DNA of 64,000 nucleotides from Microterricola viridarii. GTDB lineage: Bacteria; Actinomycetota; Actinomycetes; Actinomycetales; Microbacteriaceae. The translations under genes and the position numbers were made by a program. Below the pieces are notes generated by a model. The model was not told the DNA's origin and searched no databases. It saw nothing but the letters and a program-made list of their open reading frames with translations. Every line of letters begins with the position of its first letter. The first letter of the stretch is position 1. Positions 25,777 to 33,931 of this stretch are shown piece by piece. The stretch is taken from contig NZ_LT629742.1 in assembly GCF_900104895.1 (NCBI RefSeq), positions 806,001 to 870,000 on the forward strand, read 5' to 3'.

Positions 25777-26748
25777 ATGAAAAAGACATCACCGCTCGGC
25801 CGCCTGGCGCCGCTGGCGCTCCTGGCCGCCTCCGCGCTCGTCCTCACCGGTTGTGCATCCGGTGAGAGTAACTCCACTGCCTCCCCCTCGTCCTCGGCCG
25901 AGGCCTGTGGCGAGTACACCTCGGGCTCGCAAAGCAAGTCCGTCAAGGTCACCGGTGACCACGGCAGCGAAGTCACCGCCGAGTTCAAGACCCCGTTCAC
26001 CGCGACGGAACTGCAGCGCACGATCGTGGAGGAGGGCGACGGCGAGGTCACCGCCCCCGGCCAGACCGTCGAGCTGCGCATCAACGTCTTCGGTGGCAAC
26101 ACCGGCGAGCTCGCGATCTCGGAGACCTCCGAGTTCATCGCCGGCGACCCGCAGATCTTCCCGGCCTTCATCGCCGGCATCGACTGCGTCCCGGTCGGCT
26201 CCCGCGTCGTCACCACCGTGCCGGCCGATGAGCTGTTCGGGGATGCCGGCAGCGAGGGCCTCGGCATTGCCGGCGGCGAGAGCGTCGTCATCGTCACCGA
26301 CGTGCTCAGCATCGTTCCGCCGCTGACGCCCGCCGCCTGGACCGAGAACCCGCCGACGGTTCAGTTCAACGGCGACGAGCCGCCCGTGCTCACCCTGCCA
26401 GAGGGCGGACCGCGCCCCGAGCTGCTCATCGACGTCATTGAAGAAGGCGACGGCGCGACCGTCAAGGCCGGCGACTCCGTCACCGTGAACTACCAGGGCA
26501 CGAACTGGGACACCGGTGAGATCTTCGACCAGAGCTACGGCAAGCAGCCGGCCACGTTCGCCACCACCGGCGTCGTGAAGGGCTTCGGCGCCGCACTGGT
26601 CGGCCAGAAGGTCGGCACCAAGCTCGTCGTGTCGATCCCGCCGGAGTACGGCTACGGCGTCGCGGGCAGCAGCGAGCACGAGCTCGCCGGCCAGACCCTC
26701 GTCTTCGTGATCGAGATCCTCGACGTGGCCTCGACGCCAGCACAGTAA
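25777..26748 (+). CDS. FKBP-type peptidyl-prolyl cis-trans isomerase lipoprotein (tandem FKBP domains)
   Basis: A 323-residue exported prolyl isomerase. The signal peptide ends in a lipobox, LVLTGCAS (Cys28), so the protein should be lipid-anchored at the outer face of the membrane. The C-terminal FKBP domain (about residues 228-320) is canonical: DSVTVNYQGTNWDTGEIFDQSYG, GFGAALVGQKVGTKLVVSIPPEYGYG and QTLVFVIEILDV. The first domain (about 75-180) has the same layout (APGQTVELRINVF, FPAFIAGIDCVPVGSRVVTTVP) but has lost most active-site aromatics and is probably non-catalytic. Such proteins help fold secreted proteins. A perfect terminator hairpin follows 12 bases after the stop. Confidence 0.94.
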   Translation: MKKTSPLGRLAPLALLAASALVLTGCASGESNSTASPSSSAEACGEYTSGSQSKSVKVTGDHGSEVTAEFKTPFTATELQRTIVEEGDGEVTAPGQTVELRINVFGGNTGELAISETSEFIAGDPQIFPAFIAGIDCVPVGSRVVTTVPADELFGDAGSEGLGIAGGESVVIVTDVLSIVPPLTPAAWTENPPTVQFNGDEPPVLTLPEGGPRPELLIDVIEEGDGATVKAGDSVTVNYQGTNWDTGEIFDQSYGKQPATFATTGVVKGFGAALVGQKVGTKLVVSIPPEYGYGVAGSSEHELAGQTLVFVIEILDVASTPAQ

Positions 26749-26760
26749 GCAGAACTGCAA

Positions 26761-26800
26761 CGCACGAAGGCCCGCTCCTCTCGGAGCGGGCCTTCGTGCG
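26761..26800. terminator. Perfect 18-bp terminator hairpin
   Basis: 26761-26778 pairs without mismatch with 26783-26800 around a TCTC loop. It separates the FKBP gene from the convergent glutaredoxin gene and can serve both. Confidence 0.88.
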
Positions 26801-26841
26801 TATCCGCGTTGCTCTGCGTTCAGCGCGCGGCGAGAGCGCGC

Positions 26842-27120
26842 TTAGATCGCGGCGAGCTCGGTGAGCTTGGCGTGCAGCTCGGAGTCGCGGGGCTCCACCA
26901 TGTGGCTGGCATCCGGGAACACGATCACGGGGATGTTCGTGCGGCCGCTGATGGCCTTGGCGCGGTCGGCGCCCTCGATCTCGACCTCGAGGTCGACGTA
27001 GTCGTAGTCGACGCCCAAGGTGTCGAGCAGCGACTTCGAGCGGCGGCAGTCGCTGCACCAGGTCGCACCGAACATGGTGATGCGGTCGAAGGTCTCGGCG
27101 GGAGCAGAAGATTCAGTCAT
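26842..27120 (-). CDS. Glutaredoxin-like / mycoredoxin family protein
   Basis: A 92-residue thioredoxin-fold protein. The redox motif is CSDC (in MFGATWCSDCRRSKSLLD); the cis-proline segment TNIPVIVFPDASHMVEP binds the thiol partner. Actinobacterial mycoredoxins of this size reduce mycothiol-mixed disulfides, usually with CxxC motifs of varied middle residues. The TWCxDCRR form is common in this branch. ATGs at 27126 and 27129 are alternative starts; none has a strong ribosome-binding site, so the start is uncertain by three codons. It is divergent from a conserved hypothetical gene and convergent with the FKBP gene. Confidence 0.87.
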   Translation of the reverse strand: MTESSAPAETFDRITMFGATWCSDCRRSKSLLDTLGVDYDYVDLEVEIEGADRAKAISGRTNIPVIVFPDASHMVEPRDSELHAKLTELAAI

Positions 27121-27210
27121 GGCCATCATGCTAAGGGGTCGGAGCTGAGCGATACTCTGGAGAGGGCCGCATGTGCGGTCGACACCGGGCTCGAAGACGG
27201 CAGGGCAGAG

Positions 27211-27813
27211 ATGGCGCGGCGCAGGCGGAGGGACTTCACGCCGTTCAACGATGAGGCGCTGCCCCGGCGCGAGGAGGCCAGCCTCGCCGAGCAGGTCGAG
27301 GAGGGCGTGATGCTCGCCGAGTTCGGCGCGCGCATGGCCCTGAAGAACCAGATCATCGTCGGCGTGCTCACCGAGCCGGATGACTTCGGGACGGAGCAGA
27401 TCCGGGCCGCAGCCCGCGCCGCCCTCTATGAGGAGGTGCAGCAGGAGGACGAGTCCGCGTCGATCGCCGAGGAGGAGCGCGACTCGGCAGCGAACCGCGA
27501 GGGCAAGGCGCTGCACCACCACGACTACCGCACCGACGACGTGGCGAACCTGCGCCGCCGCGAGAAGATGCACGCCGCCGTCGCGGAGCGGCTCTGGCGT
27601 CTGCGTGAGGACCGCGAGTACCTCGACGGCTTCATCGCCCGGGCGCAGGCGGATGCCTGGGGCGAGATCTCGGCGGCGATCGAGGCGAAGCTCGACGCGG
27701 TCTGGCCGGAGCTCGTGGTTGAGGACAAGGCGACCGGCACGGCCGAGAGGCGGCTCAAGGAGCTGCGCAAGCAGATCCGCCGCGAGGCCCGGCGCTCCCG
27801 CCGCGGCTGGTAG
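27211..27813 (+). CDS. Conserved hypothetical protein, highly charged
   Basis: A 200-residue protein that I do not recognise as a named family. It is strongly charged and helical, beginning with a basic patch (MARRRRRDFTPFNDEALP) and ending with another (KELRKQIRREARRSRRGW). The middle is rich in Glu, Ala and Arg. It has no signal peptide, no transmembrane helix and no cysteine. The ATG at 27211 was chosen because the basic N terminus reads like a true start; no strong ribosome-binding site is seen and a GTG upstream is possible. It is divergent from the glutaredoxin gene. The amino-acid composition would suit a nucleic-acid-associated protein, but that is speculation. Confidence 0.7.
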   Translation: MARRRRRDFTPFNDEALPRREEASLAEQVEEGVMLAEFGARMALKNQIIVGVLTEPDDFGTEQIRAAARAALYEEVQQEDESASIAEEERDSAANREGKALHHHDYRTDDVANLRRREKMHAAVAERLWRLREDREYLDGFIARAQADAWGEISAAIEAKLDAVWPELVVEDKATGTAERRLKELRKQIRREARRSRRGW

Positions 27814-27885
27814 CCCACCGCTCCCGTTCTGCGTTCTAGGAGACGAAGCCAGTCATCTCGACGAGCCGGAGCCGCACAGCTGCCG

Positions 27886-28344
27886 CTAGGCGGTTGCCGC
27901 CGCGCCCCGCGCCTTCGTCAGCGTGCTGCCCACCCAACCGAGCAGAACCGACACGACGCCGACGCCGATCGCGAACAGCGCGATGCCGAAGGAGATCACC
28001 GAGGTGAACAGCGACGCGCGCAGGAACGACGCGTTCATCACGACGGCGCGCCGCGGGTCGTCCTGGGCGAGCTGCGCATACGTCTGCCCGTCGCTCATGG
28101 CGAGGGCGTGCGTGTTGATGATGTCGGCCTGGGCATATGCGGTCAACGGCCCGGCGACCGGCCATCCTTGGAGGAATGCGGCATCGTCGCTCACCGTGAT
28201 GCCCTCCGCGCGGAGCTTCATGCTCACCGCGATCCAGGCGATGACGCCGACCACAATGAAGACGAAGCCGAGGACGACGACGGCGACGCTCGCTGTGTGC
28301 GCCAGGCGCAGCTTCTGGTCAAGGGTGCTGGTGGTTCCGGACAT
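27886..28344 (-). CDS. Conserved membrane protein (often labelled LigA-like in actinobacteria)
   Basis: A 152-residue protein with two transmembrane helices, near residues 18-42 (VAVVVLGFVFIVVGVIAWIAV) and 112-137 (FTSVISFGIALFAIGVGVVSVLLG). They flank an extracytoplasmic loop with the conserved pattern TYAQLAQDDPRRAVVMNASFLRASLF. I recall relatives in many actinobacteria carrying the label aromatic ring-opening dioxygenase LigA; nothing in the sequence supports enzymatic activity and that label is probably an annotation error. The ATG follows GGAGGATC at ideal spacing. Function unknown. Confidence 0.78.
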   Translation of the reverse strand: MSGTTSTLDQKLRLAHTASVAVVVLGFVFIVVGVIAWIAVSMKLRAEGITVSDDAAFLQGWPVAGPLTAYAQADIINTHALAMSDGQTYAQLAQDDPRRAVVMNASFLRASLFTSVISFGIALFAIGVGVVSVLLGWVGSTLTKARGAAATA

Positions 28345-28506
28345 CTGTGATCCTCCCCGAATCGAATGATGCTCGCAGCGTATCGACCCTGACCGCCCGC
28401 GCAACAGGGGCTGAGCGATCGGCGTCTCCGAGTGGGCTGCCCTGAACGCTACGCAATTGGTCGCCCGAGCCGCGGTGGCGCCGCCGGCTGTGCCAGATTG
28501 GCAGAC

Positions 28507-29223
28507 ATGACCGACACCGATGCCGACACCGCCGCGCCCCGTCCCGAAGCCGCGCCACTGCCCGCCGCGCTCGCCGCAGTACTCGACCACCTCGTGCTGG
28601 CCGGCCCCGATCTCGGAGCCGCCGTCGCGCACGTCGCCCGACTCACCGGCGTCACCGCCGCGCCGGGCGGTCGACACGCCATCGGCACCGCGAACGCCCT
28701 CATCGCCTTCACCGTCGCAGGCGCCCGCGGCCCGCACTACCTCGAGATCATTGGCCCCGACCCCGAGGGGGAGCAGCCGGCATCCGCAATCGCCACCTTC
28801 GGCATCGACACTCTGCAGGCGCCGACTCTCAGCAGCTACGCCGTGCATTCGGATGCCGCCGCACCCGCGGACATCGCAGAGCTGGCGGCGCGCGGCACCG
28901 ACGCCGGCCTGCCACTCGGCGAGGTCGCGGCGCAGTCGCGCACGAAGCCTGACGGCAGCGTGCTCGCGTGGAGCTACACGGCCCCGCCGAGCCGGGTATC
29001 GCCGGTCGTGCCCTTCCTGATCGACTGGGGCAGCACCGCCCACCCCGGGCTGAGCGACCTGCCCACGCTCGAGCTCGTCGCGCTGCGCGGCGAGCACCCG
29101 GCGGCGGGATCGCTGCGCGCGCAGCTCGACGCGCTCGGCGTTCCGCTCGACCTCGTGCCCGGTGCGGTTCCGGCGCTGGTTGCCACGGTGCGCGGACCAC
29201 TCGGGGAGGCCGAACTGCGCTGA
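28507..29223 (+). CDS. VOC family protein (glyoxalase-like)
   Basis: A 238-residue protein of the vicinal-oxygen-chelate superfamily, of the kind with a glyoxalase-like fold carrying internally duplicated beta-alpha-beta-beta-beta modules. LDHLVLAGPDLGAAVAHVARLTG near residue 25 is the first module, and GTANALIAFTVAGARGPHYLEIIGPDP (about 60-85) supplies the H and E typical of metal ligands. The second half is more divergent (SPVVPFLIDWGSTAHPG). The substrate is unknown. The ATG is preceded 7 bases upstream by CAGATT, so the transcript may be leaderless; no ribosome-binding site is seen. Confidence 0.8.
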   Translation: MTDTDADTAAPRPEAAPLPAALAAVLDHLVLAGPDLGAAVAHVARLTGVTAAPGGRHAIGTANALIAFTVAGARGPHYLEIIGPDPEGEQPASAIATFGIDTLQAPTLSSYAVHSDAAAPADIAELAARGTDAGLPLGEVAAQSRTKPDGSVLAWSYTAPPSRVSPVVPFLIDWGSTAHPGLSDLPTLELVALRGEHPAAGSLRAQLDALGVPLDLVPGAVPALVATVRGPLGEAELR

Positions 29224-29325
29224 ACGCTGGCCCCCGCATCCGCCCGATCAGCGGCGTGCCCGGAGCGTCGCCGCGGCAGCGCCAGGAGCGGCCGTGCCGG
29301 CGCTCGAACCGGAACCGGTAGATTT

Positions 29326-29361
29326 CATTCGGGGCCCGGAGTCGGCCGCCGACCCCGAATG
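29326..29361 (+). promoter_or_regulatory. Hairpin in the leader of the AEC transporter
   Basis: CATTCGGGG (29326-29334) pairs with CCCCGAATG (29353-29361), extended by TCGG/CCGA inside. It ends exactly where the ribosome-binding site GAGGAG begins, 15 bases before the start codon. It could modulate translation or act as an attenuator. Confidence 0.45.
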
Positions 29362-29375
29362 AGGAGCAGAACCGC

Positions 29376-30308
29376 ATGAATGCAGACGTCGGCGGCGTCG
29401 CCACCGGCTTCGCAGTGATTGCACTGCCGATCCTGCTCGGCTACCTCGTCGGCCGCACCGGGGTGCTCGGTCCGGGCGCTCGTCCGGTGCTGAGCAAGAT
29501 CGTGTTCTACGTGCTCTCGCCGCTGCTCTTGTTCTCCGTGCTCTCCGGGGCGGATGTCGCCACCCTCTTCTCCGCGCTGCTGCCCGTCTCGGCGCTCGCC
29601 GCGGGGCTCATGATGCTCGTCTTCGCCGCACTCTCGCTGCTCGTCTGGCGGCGCCCGCTCGCTGAGACGGTGATCGGATCGCTCAGCTCCGGCTACGTCA
29701 ACGCCAACAACGTGGGAATCCCGCTGGCGCTGTACATGCTGGGCAGCGCGGCCTACGCGGCGCCCATCGTGCTGCTGCAGCTGTTGCTCTTCGCGCCGAT
29801 CGGGCTCGCGATCCTCGATGCGCGCAGCACGGGCACCACCTCGCTGCCGCGCATCCTCGGCCGCACCCTGCGCAACCCGATCATCGTCGGCTCCCTCGCC
29901 GGCCTGTTGGTCTCGCTGGCCGGGATCACCCTGCCCCCGATCGTGCACGACCCCATCGCCCGCGTCGGCGAGGCCGCGATTCCGCTGATGCTGATCAGCT
30001 TCGGCCTGTCGCTGGCGGGGCAGCGCATGCTCAGCCCGGGCAGTGGGCGCGCACTCGTCGTGCTGGCATCCGCCCTCAAGCTCCTGGTCATGCCGGCCAC
30101 CGCCTGGCTGTTGGCCTCCTTCGTGTTCGGCCTGGACGGCGAGGCGCTGTACGCGGTCGTCGTGTTGGCCGCGCTGCCCACGGCGCAAAACGTGTTCAAC
30201 TATGCGCAGCGCTACGAGACGGCCGAGATCATGGCGCGCGACACCGTCTTCGTCACCACGCTGGGCTGCATTCCGGTGCTGTTCGGCATCTCGCTGCTGC
30301 TCTCCTGA
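29376..30308 (+). CDS. AEC family (auxin efflux carrier-like) transporter
   Basis: A 310-residue membrane protein with about ten hydrophobic helices in two inverted halves. The N-terminal helix (GFAVIALPILLGYLVGRTG), the SSGYVNANNVGIPLALYMLG motif with the conserved Asn-Asn-Gly-Ile-Pro in helix 4-5, and the corresponding second-half element AALPTAQNVFNYAQRYE identify the AEC family. Bacterial members export or import small organic acids and amino-acid-like compounds. GAGGAG stands 9 bases before the start, right after a stable hairpin. It is followed by the ArsR promoter. Confidence 0.93.
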   Translation: MNADVGGVATGFAVIALPILLGYLVGRTGVLGPGARPVLSKIVFYVLSPLLLFSVLSGADVATLFSALLPVSALAAGLMMLVFAALSLLVWRRPLAETVIGSLSSGYVNANNVGIPLALYMLGSAAYAAPIVLLQLLLFAPIGLAILDARSTGTTSLPRILGRTLRNPIIVGSLAGLLVSLAGITLPPIVHDPIARVGEAAIPLMLISFGLSLAGQRMLSPGSGRALVVLASALKLLVMPATAWLLASFVFGLDGEALYAVVVLAALPTAQNVFNYAQRYETAEIMARDTVFVTTLGCIPVLFGISLLLS

Positions 30309-30326
30309 CCCGGCAGGAAGAAACCC

Positions 30327-30376
30327 TTGACAGGGTGATCGGTGCGGCGTAGCTTGTAATCAATTAAATAGTTGAT
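30327..30376 (+). promoter_or_regulatory. Consensus promoter with ArsR-type operator
   Basis: TTGACA (30327-30332) and TAGCTT (30350-30355) are separated by exactly 17 bases, one of the few consensus-like promoters here. Just downstream an imperfect 18-bp dyad, ATCAATTAAATAGTTGAT (30359-30376), covers the expected transcription start. It is strikingly AT-rich for this genome and resembles ArsR/SmtB-type operators. It should autoregulate the arsR-SRPBCC-VOC operon. Confidence 0.78.
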
Positions 30377-30419
30377 CAAGCAAAAGGTTGAATAAAAACG
30401 TGAGCACACTGGTGTCAGC

Positions 30420-30770
30420 ATGATCGATGAGAACCCCGCCGACGCGCGCCTCGACCGGGCCTTCATGGCCCTGGCCGACCCGGTGCGGCGGGAGATCATC
30501 GCCAGGCTCAGCCGCGGGCCGGCCACGGTGAACGAACTCGCCGAGCCGTTCGACATCAGCAAGCAGGCCGTGTCGAAGCACATCCAGGTGCTCGAGCACG
30601 CGGGGCTCGTCACGCGCAGCCGTGACGCCCAGCGCCGCCCGGTGCACCTGGACGCGGCCGCCCTCGAAGCCCTCACCGCCTGGATCGACGGGTACCGCCT
30701 CATCCACGAGCAACAGTTCCGCCGACTCGACTCACTGCTTGGATCGCTGACCAGCACCACCGAATCATGA
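30420..30770 (+). CDS. ArsR family transcriptional regulator (SRPBCC-linked type)
   Basis: A 116-residue winged-helix repressor. The recognition region ATVNELAEPFDISKQAVSKHIQVLEHAGLV is classic for the ArsR branch that pairs with AHSA1/SRPBCC genes. There are no cysteine metal ligands, so metal sensing is unlikely. Its ligand is probably a small organic compound handled by the downstream proteins. The gene follows a strong promoter with an overlapping dyad, which suggests autorepression, and it is the first gene of a three-gene operon (13 bases to the SRPBCC gene). Confidence 0.92.
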   Translation: MIDENPADARLDRAFMALADPVRREIIARLSRGPATVNELAEPFDISKQAVSKHIQVLEHAGLVTRSRDAQRRPVHLDAAALEALTAWIDGYRLIHEQQFRRLDSLLGSLTSTTES

Positions 30771-30782
30771 GGAGAAAGAACA

Positions 30783-31268
30783 ATGAGCACCACCACCAAC
30801 GCTCTCACCGTCACCGCTCCGGCCGGTGTGCAGTACGTCGACTTCGAGCGTGAGTTCGACGCCCCCATCGAGGCCGTCTTCCGCGCCCACACCGAGCCGG
30901 GGTTGATCAAGCAGTGGCTCGGGCCGAACGGCTACGAGATGCGCATCGAGCGCTACGACTTCGTCACCGGCGGCGGCTACCGCTACATCCACATCGGGCC
31001 GGACGGCGAGGAGTACGCGTTCAACGGCGTCTTCCACGTCGTGCGCCCGAACGAGTTCGCCATCCAGACGTTTGAGTACGAGGGCTATCCAGACACCGTC
31101 AGCATCGAGGCGCTCCGCTTCGAGGACCTGGGCGGCGGGCGCAGCCGGCTCTCCGGCCACTCCGTCTACCCCAACCTGGAGGCGCGCGACGGCATGATCG
31201 CCAGCGACATGGAGATGGGCATGCGCGAGGGCTACGAGCGCCTCGACGCCCTGCTGCCCTCGCTGTAG
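30783..31268 (+). CDS. SRPBCC (AHSA1) domain protein
   Basis: A 161-residue protein with a START-like hydrophobic-pocket fold. The beginning VDFEREFDAPIEAVFRAHTEPGLIKQWLGP and the end DMEMGMREGYERLDALL are characteristic of the AHSA1 subgroup found next to ArsR repressors. Function is usually unknown; the pocket is thought to bind a hydrophobic ligand. AGGAG precedes the ATG, partly overlapping the arsR stop region. Co-transcription with arsR is very likely. Confidence 0.9.
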   Translation: MSTTTNALTVTAPAGVQYVDFEREFDAPIEAVFRAHTEPGLIKQWLGPNGYEMRIERYDFVTGGGYRYIHIGPDGEEYAFNGVFHVVRPNEFAIQTFEYEGYPDTVSIEALRFEDLGGGRSRLSGHSVYPNLEARDGMIASDMEMGMREGYERLDALLPSL

Positions 31269-31346
31269 AACGGGACGGATGCCGCGGGCGCCGGCCCGCG
31301 GCATCCGCCACCAACACCGCACCCACGAATCGCAAGGAGAAGCATC

Positions 31347-31781
31347 ATGGATTGGACACTCGAAGTCGTCATCCTGCCGGTCAGCGACATCGACCGCGCG
31401 ATCGAGTTCTACCGCGACAAGGTCGGGTTCCACCTCGACCACAACACCCAGACCGAGCAGATGCACGTCGTGCAGCTGACCCCGCAGGGCTCCGGCTGCT
31501 CGATCGTGTTCGGCAACCTGCCCTCGCAGAACGAGATGGCGCCCGGCTCGATGCGCGGGCTGCAGCTCGTCGTCTCGGACGCCCAGGCCGCCAGGGCCGA
31601 GCTCGTCGGGCGCGGGGTGGAGGCCGGCGAGATCATGGTCATCGACCCCCGCGACGGCGGCACGTTCTTCGGCTTCAGTGACCCCGACGGCAACAGCTGG
31701 GCGGTGCAGGAGCTGAAGGTGCGCGCAGAGAAGCCCCTCATCCCGGTGGAGGCGCGCGGCCGCTTCGGCGCCGACATGTGA
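31347..31781 (+). CDS. VOC family protein (glyoxalase/bleomycin-resistance-like)
   Basis: A 144-residue single VOC protein. The N-terminal EVVILPVSDIDRAIEFYRDKVGFHLDH and the C-terminal DPRDGGTFFGFSDPDGNSWAVQEL are textbook for the family, with His/Glu-type metal ligand positions. The reaction is unknown; such proteins may be lyases, dioxygenases or binding proteins. AAGGAG stands 9 bases before the ATG. It is 78 bases after the SRPBCC gene in the same direction and is probably the third gene of the ArsR-controlled operon. Confidence 0.9.
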   Translation: MDWTLEVVILPVSDIDRAIEFYRDKVGFHLDHNTQTEQMHVVQLTPQGSGCSIVFGNLPSQNEMAPGSMRGLQLVVSDAQAARAELVGRGVEAGEIMVIDPRDGGTFFGFSDPDGNSWAVQELKVRAEKPLIPVEARGRFGADM

Positions 31782-31821
31782 TCCGGCGCCGGGGCGGTGC
31801 CGCGCGCCCGCGCCGAGCGCC

Positions 31822-31827
31822 TAGAGT
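31822..31827 (+). promoter_or_regulatory. -10 element (TAGAGT) for a leaderless start
   Basis: TAGAGT ends six bases before the ATG at 31834, which would put the transcription start at the first base of the codon. No ribosome-binding site is present. Confidence 0.55.
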
Positions 31828-31833
31828 GCAGGG

Positions 31834-32652
31834 ATGCCGATCCTCAACAAAGACATGACGCTGTGCATCTCGCTCTCCGGGCGACCGAGCAACATCGGCA
31901 CCCGCTTCCACAACTACCTGTACGACGCCCTCGGGCTGAACTACATCTACAAGGCGTTCAGCACCGACGACCTGCCCGCCGCCATCGCCGGTGTGCGCGG
32001 CCTCGGCATCCGCGGCTGCGCCGTCTCGATGCCGTTCAAGGAGGCCGTGATCCCGCTCGTCGACGAGCTGGATGCCTCGGCGTCGGCGATCGAGTCGATC
32101 AACACGATCGTCAACACCGACGGGCGCCTGGTCGCCTACAACACCGACTACCTGGCGATCCAGCGTCTCCTCGACCGGCACGCGGTCGACCCCTGCAGTG
32201 TGGTCGTGCGCGGCAGCGGCGGCATGGCCAAGGCGGTCGTCGCTGCGCTGCGCGATGCCGGGTTCCAGAACGGCACCGTGCTGGCCCGCAATGCGGCGGC
32301 TGGCCGGGCGCTGGCCGCCCAGTACGGCTGGCGGGCGACGGATGACGAGTCGGCGGTGCACGCGGAGCTGATCGTCAACGTCACACCGCTCGGCATGGCC
32401 GGCGGGCCGGAGGCGGGGGAGCAGTCGTTCTCGGACGCGGCCATCGCCGCGGCGTCCGTCGTCTGGGACGTGGTCGCCCTGCCCAGCGAGACGCCGCTCA
32501 TCCGGGCCGCCCGGGCCGCGGGCAAGCCGGTGATCACCGGCGCCGAGGTGATCGCGATCCAGGCCGAGGAACAGTTCGTGCTCTACACCGGCGTGCGCCC
32601 GAGCCCGGAGCTCGTCGCCGAGGCGTCGGCCTTCTCGCTCCGCCAGGACTAG
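31834..32652 (+). CDS. Shikimate 5-dehydrogenase-like protein
   Basis: A 272-residue member of the shikimate/quinate dehydrogenase superfamily. The substrate domain has SLSGRPSNIGTRFHNYLY at the N terminus, the catalytic lysine in CAVSMPFKEAVI (Lys69), Asn90 in SINTIVN and Asp105 in YNTDYLA. The Rossmann segment is VVRGSGGMAKAVVAAL. The substrate-binding loop is altered against canonical AroE (AVSMPFKE instead of NVTxPxK). This looks closer to the SdhL/HI0607-like paralogues, whose substrate is uncertain, than to the housekeeping enzyme of aromatic synthesis. The start is leaderless by appearance. The neighbours give no aromatic-pathway context. Confidence 0.85.
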   Translation: MPILNKDMTLCISLSGRPSNIGTRFHNYLYDALGLNYIYKAFSTDDLPAAIAGVRGLGIRGCAVSMPFKEAVIPLVDELDASASAIESINTIVNTDGRLVAYNTDYLAIQRLLDRHAVDPCSVVVRGSGGMAKAVVAALRDAGFQNGTVLARNAAAGRALAAQYGWRATDDESAVHAELIVNVTPLGMAGGPEAGEQSFSDAAIAAASVVWDVVALPSETPLIRAARAAGKPVITGAEVIAIQAEEQFVLYTGVRPSPELVAEASAFSLRQD

Positions 32653-32720
32653 GCGCTCCGGGCCGGGCCACGCTCCGGCCAAGCCCGCGCAACGGGCGGC
32701 TCGGCCGGGCGTCGGTGCCG

Positions 32721-33776
32721 CTAGGGGTGGACGATGATCTTGACGGCGGTCTCGTTGTGGTTGATCAGGGTGTCGAAGCCCTCGTCGATCAGATTCTCCA
32801 GCGCGATGCGGCCGGTGATGAACGGCTCGAGGTTCACCTTGCCCTGCTGCACCAGCTCGATGGTCGCCGCGTGGTCGCGCACGTAGGCGATCGTCCCGCG
32901 CAGGTCGATCTCCTTGAGCACGAGCTTCTGCATGTCGATGCTGGCCGGCTTGCCCCAGATGGAGACGTTGACGATCACGCCGGCGGGCTTGACCGCGTCG
33001 AAGAGCTGGTTCAGCACGACGTTGACGCTGGTGCACTCGAAGGCGACGTCCACGCCGATGCCGTCGGTGATCTCCAGCACGCGCGCCTGCAGGTCCTCGG
33101 TGCTCGGGTCGACCACGAAGTCGGCCACGCCCGTGTCGATGGCCTTCTGCTTGCGGGCGGCGCTCAGCTCGGACATGATCACGGTCACGCCGATGGCCTT
33201 GAGCACGGCGGCGGTCAACAGCCCGATCGGCCCTGCGCCGCCGATCAGTGCGATGTCGCCGGCCTGGGCGCCGCTGCGCATGACGGCGTGGTGGCCGACG
33301 GAGAGCGGTTCGATGAGGGCGGCCTGGTCGAGCGGGATGTCGCCGACGGGGTGCACCCAGCGTCGATCGACGACAACCTTCTCGCTGAGCCCTCCGCCGC
33401 CGCCGGCGAGCCCGATGAAGCCCATCTTGGTGCACAGGTGGTAGTTGCCGGCCAGGCACGGCGCACACTCGTTGCAGACGAAGTACGGCTCGACGACGAC
33501 GGCTTCGCCGACGGTGAGGTCGGTGACGCCGTCGCCCAGCGCGCTCACCGTGCCGGAGAACTCGTGGCCGAGCGTGACCGGGGCGGTCTCGTGCGAGAGC
33601 GGGTGCGGGTGTCCCTCCGGCGAGATGAAGATCGGGCCCTCGAGGTACTCGTGCAGGTCGGTGCCGCAGATGCCGCACCAGGCGACGTCGATGGCCACGG
33701 CGCCGGGGCGCAGCTCCGGCTCGGGGATGTCTTCGATGCGGATGTCTTTCTGGGCGTGGAAGCGTGCAGCCTTCAT
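32721..33776 (-). CDS. Zinc-dependent alcohol dehydrogenase, 2,3-butanediol dehydrogenase-like
   Basis: A 351-residue medium-chain dehydrogenase. Catalytic zinc ligands are Cys37 (CGICGTDLHEYLEGP) and His71-Glu72 (TLGHEFSG). The structural zinc site CNECAPCLAGNYHLC is complete. GGAGPIGLL is the NAD-binding turn. The LHEYLEGPIFI segment and overall length match (R,R)-butanediol dehydrogenases and related sorbitol/threonine dehydrogenase-like enzymes, which interconvert acetoin and butanediol. The exact substrate is inferred from this likeness. The ATG follows AAAGGAGAA. It is a single gene, read leftward after the shared upstream region with the EamA gene end. Confidence 0.9.
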   Translation of the reverse strand: MKAARFHAQKDIRIEDIPEPELRPGAVAIDVAWCGICGTDLHEYLEGPIFISPEGHPHPLSHETAPVTLGHEFSGTVSALGDGVTDLTVGEAVVVEPYFVCNECAPCLAGNYHLCTKMGFIGLAGGGGGLSEKVVVDRRWVHPVGDIPLDQAALIEPLSVGHHAVMRSGAQAGDIALIGGAGPIGLLTAAVLKAIGVTVIMSELSAARKQKAIDTGVADFVVDPSTEDLQARVLEITDGIGVDVAFECTSVNVVLNQLFDAVKPAGVIVNVSIWGKPASIDMQKLVLKEIDLRGTIAYVRDHAATIELVQQGKVNLEPFITGRIALENLIDEGFDTLINHNETAVKIIVHP

Positions 33777-33931
33777 GCTCGGTTCTCCTTTGTCGTGGTG
33801 CGAGCGTTCAACCGTCGGGCCCCAGCCTCGTAGGCACGGGCCCGGCCCCTCCATCGTTTCACCGTGCGGCGGATCCCGCCATTCCGGGCGGCCGGCCCGC
33901 GGCCCGGTTCCGCACGGCCGGGCGGCGGTCG

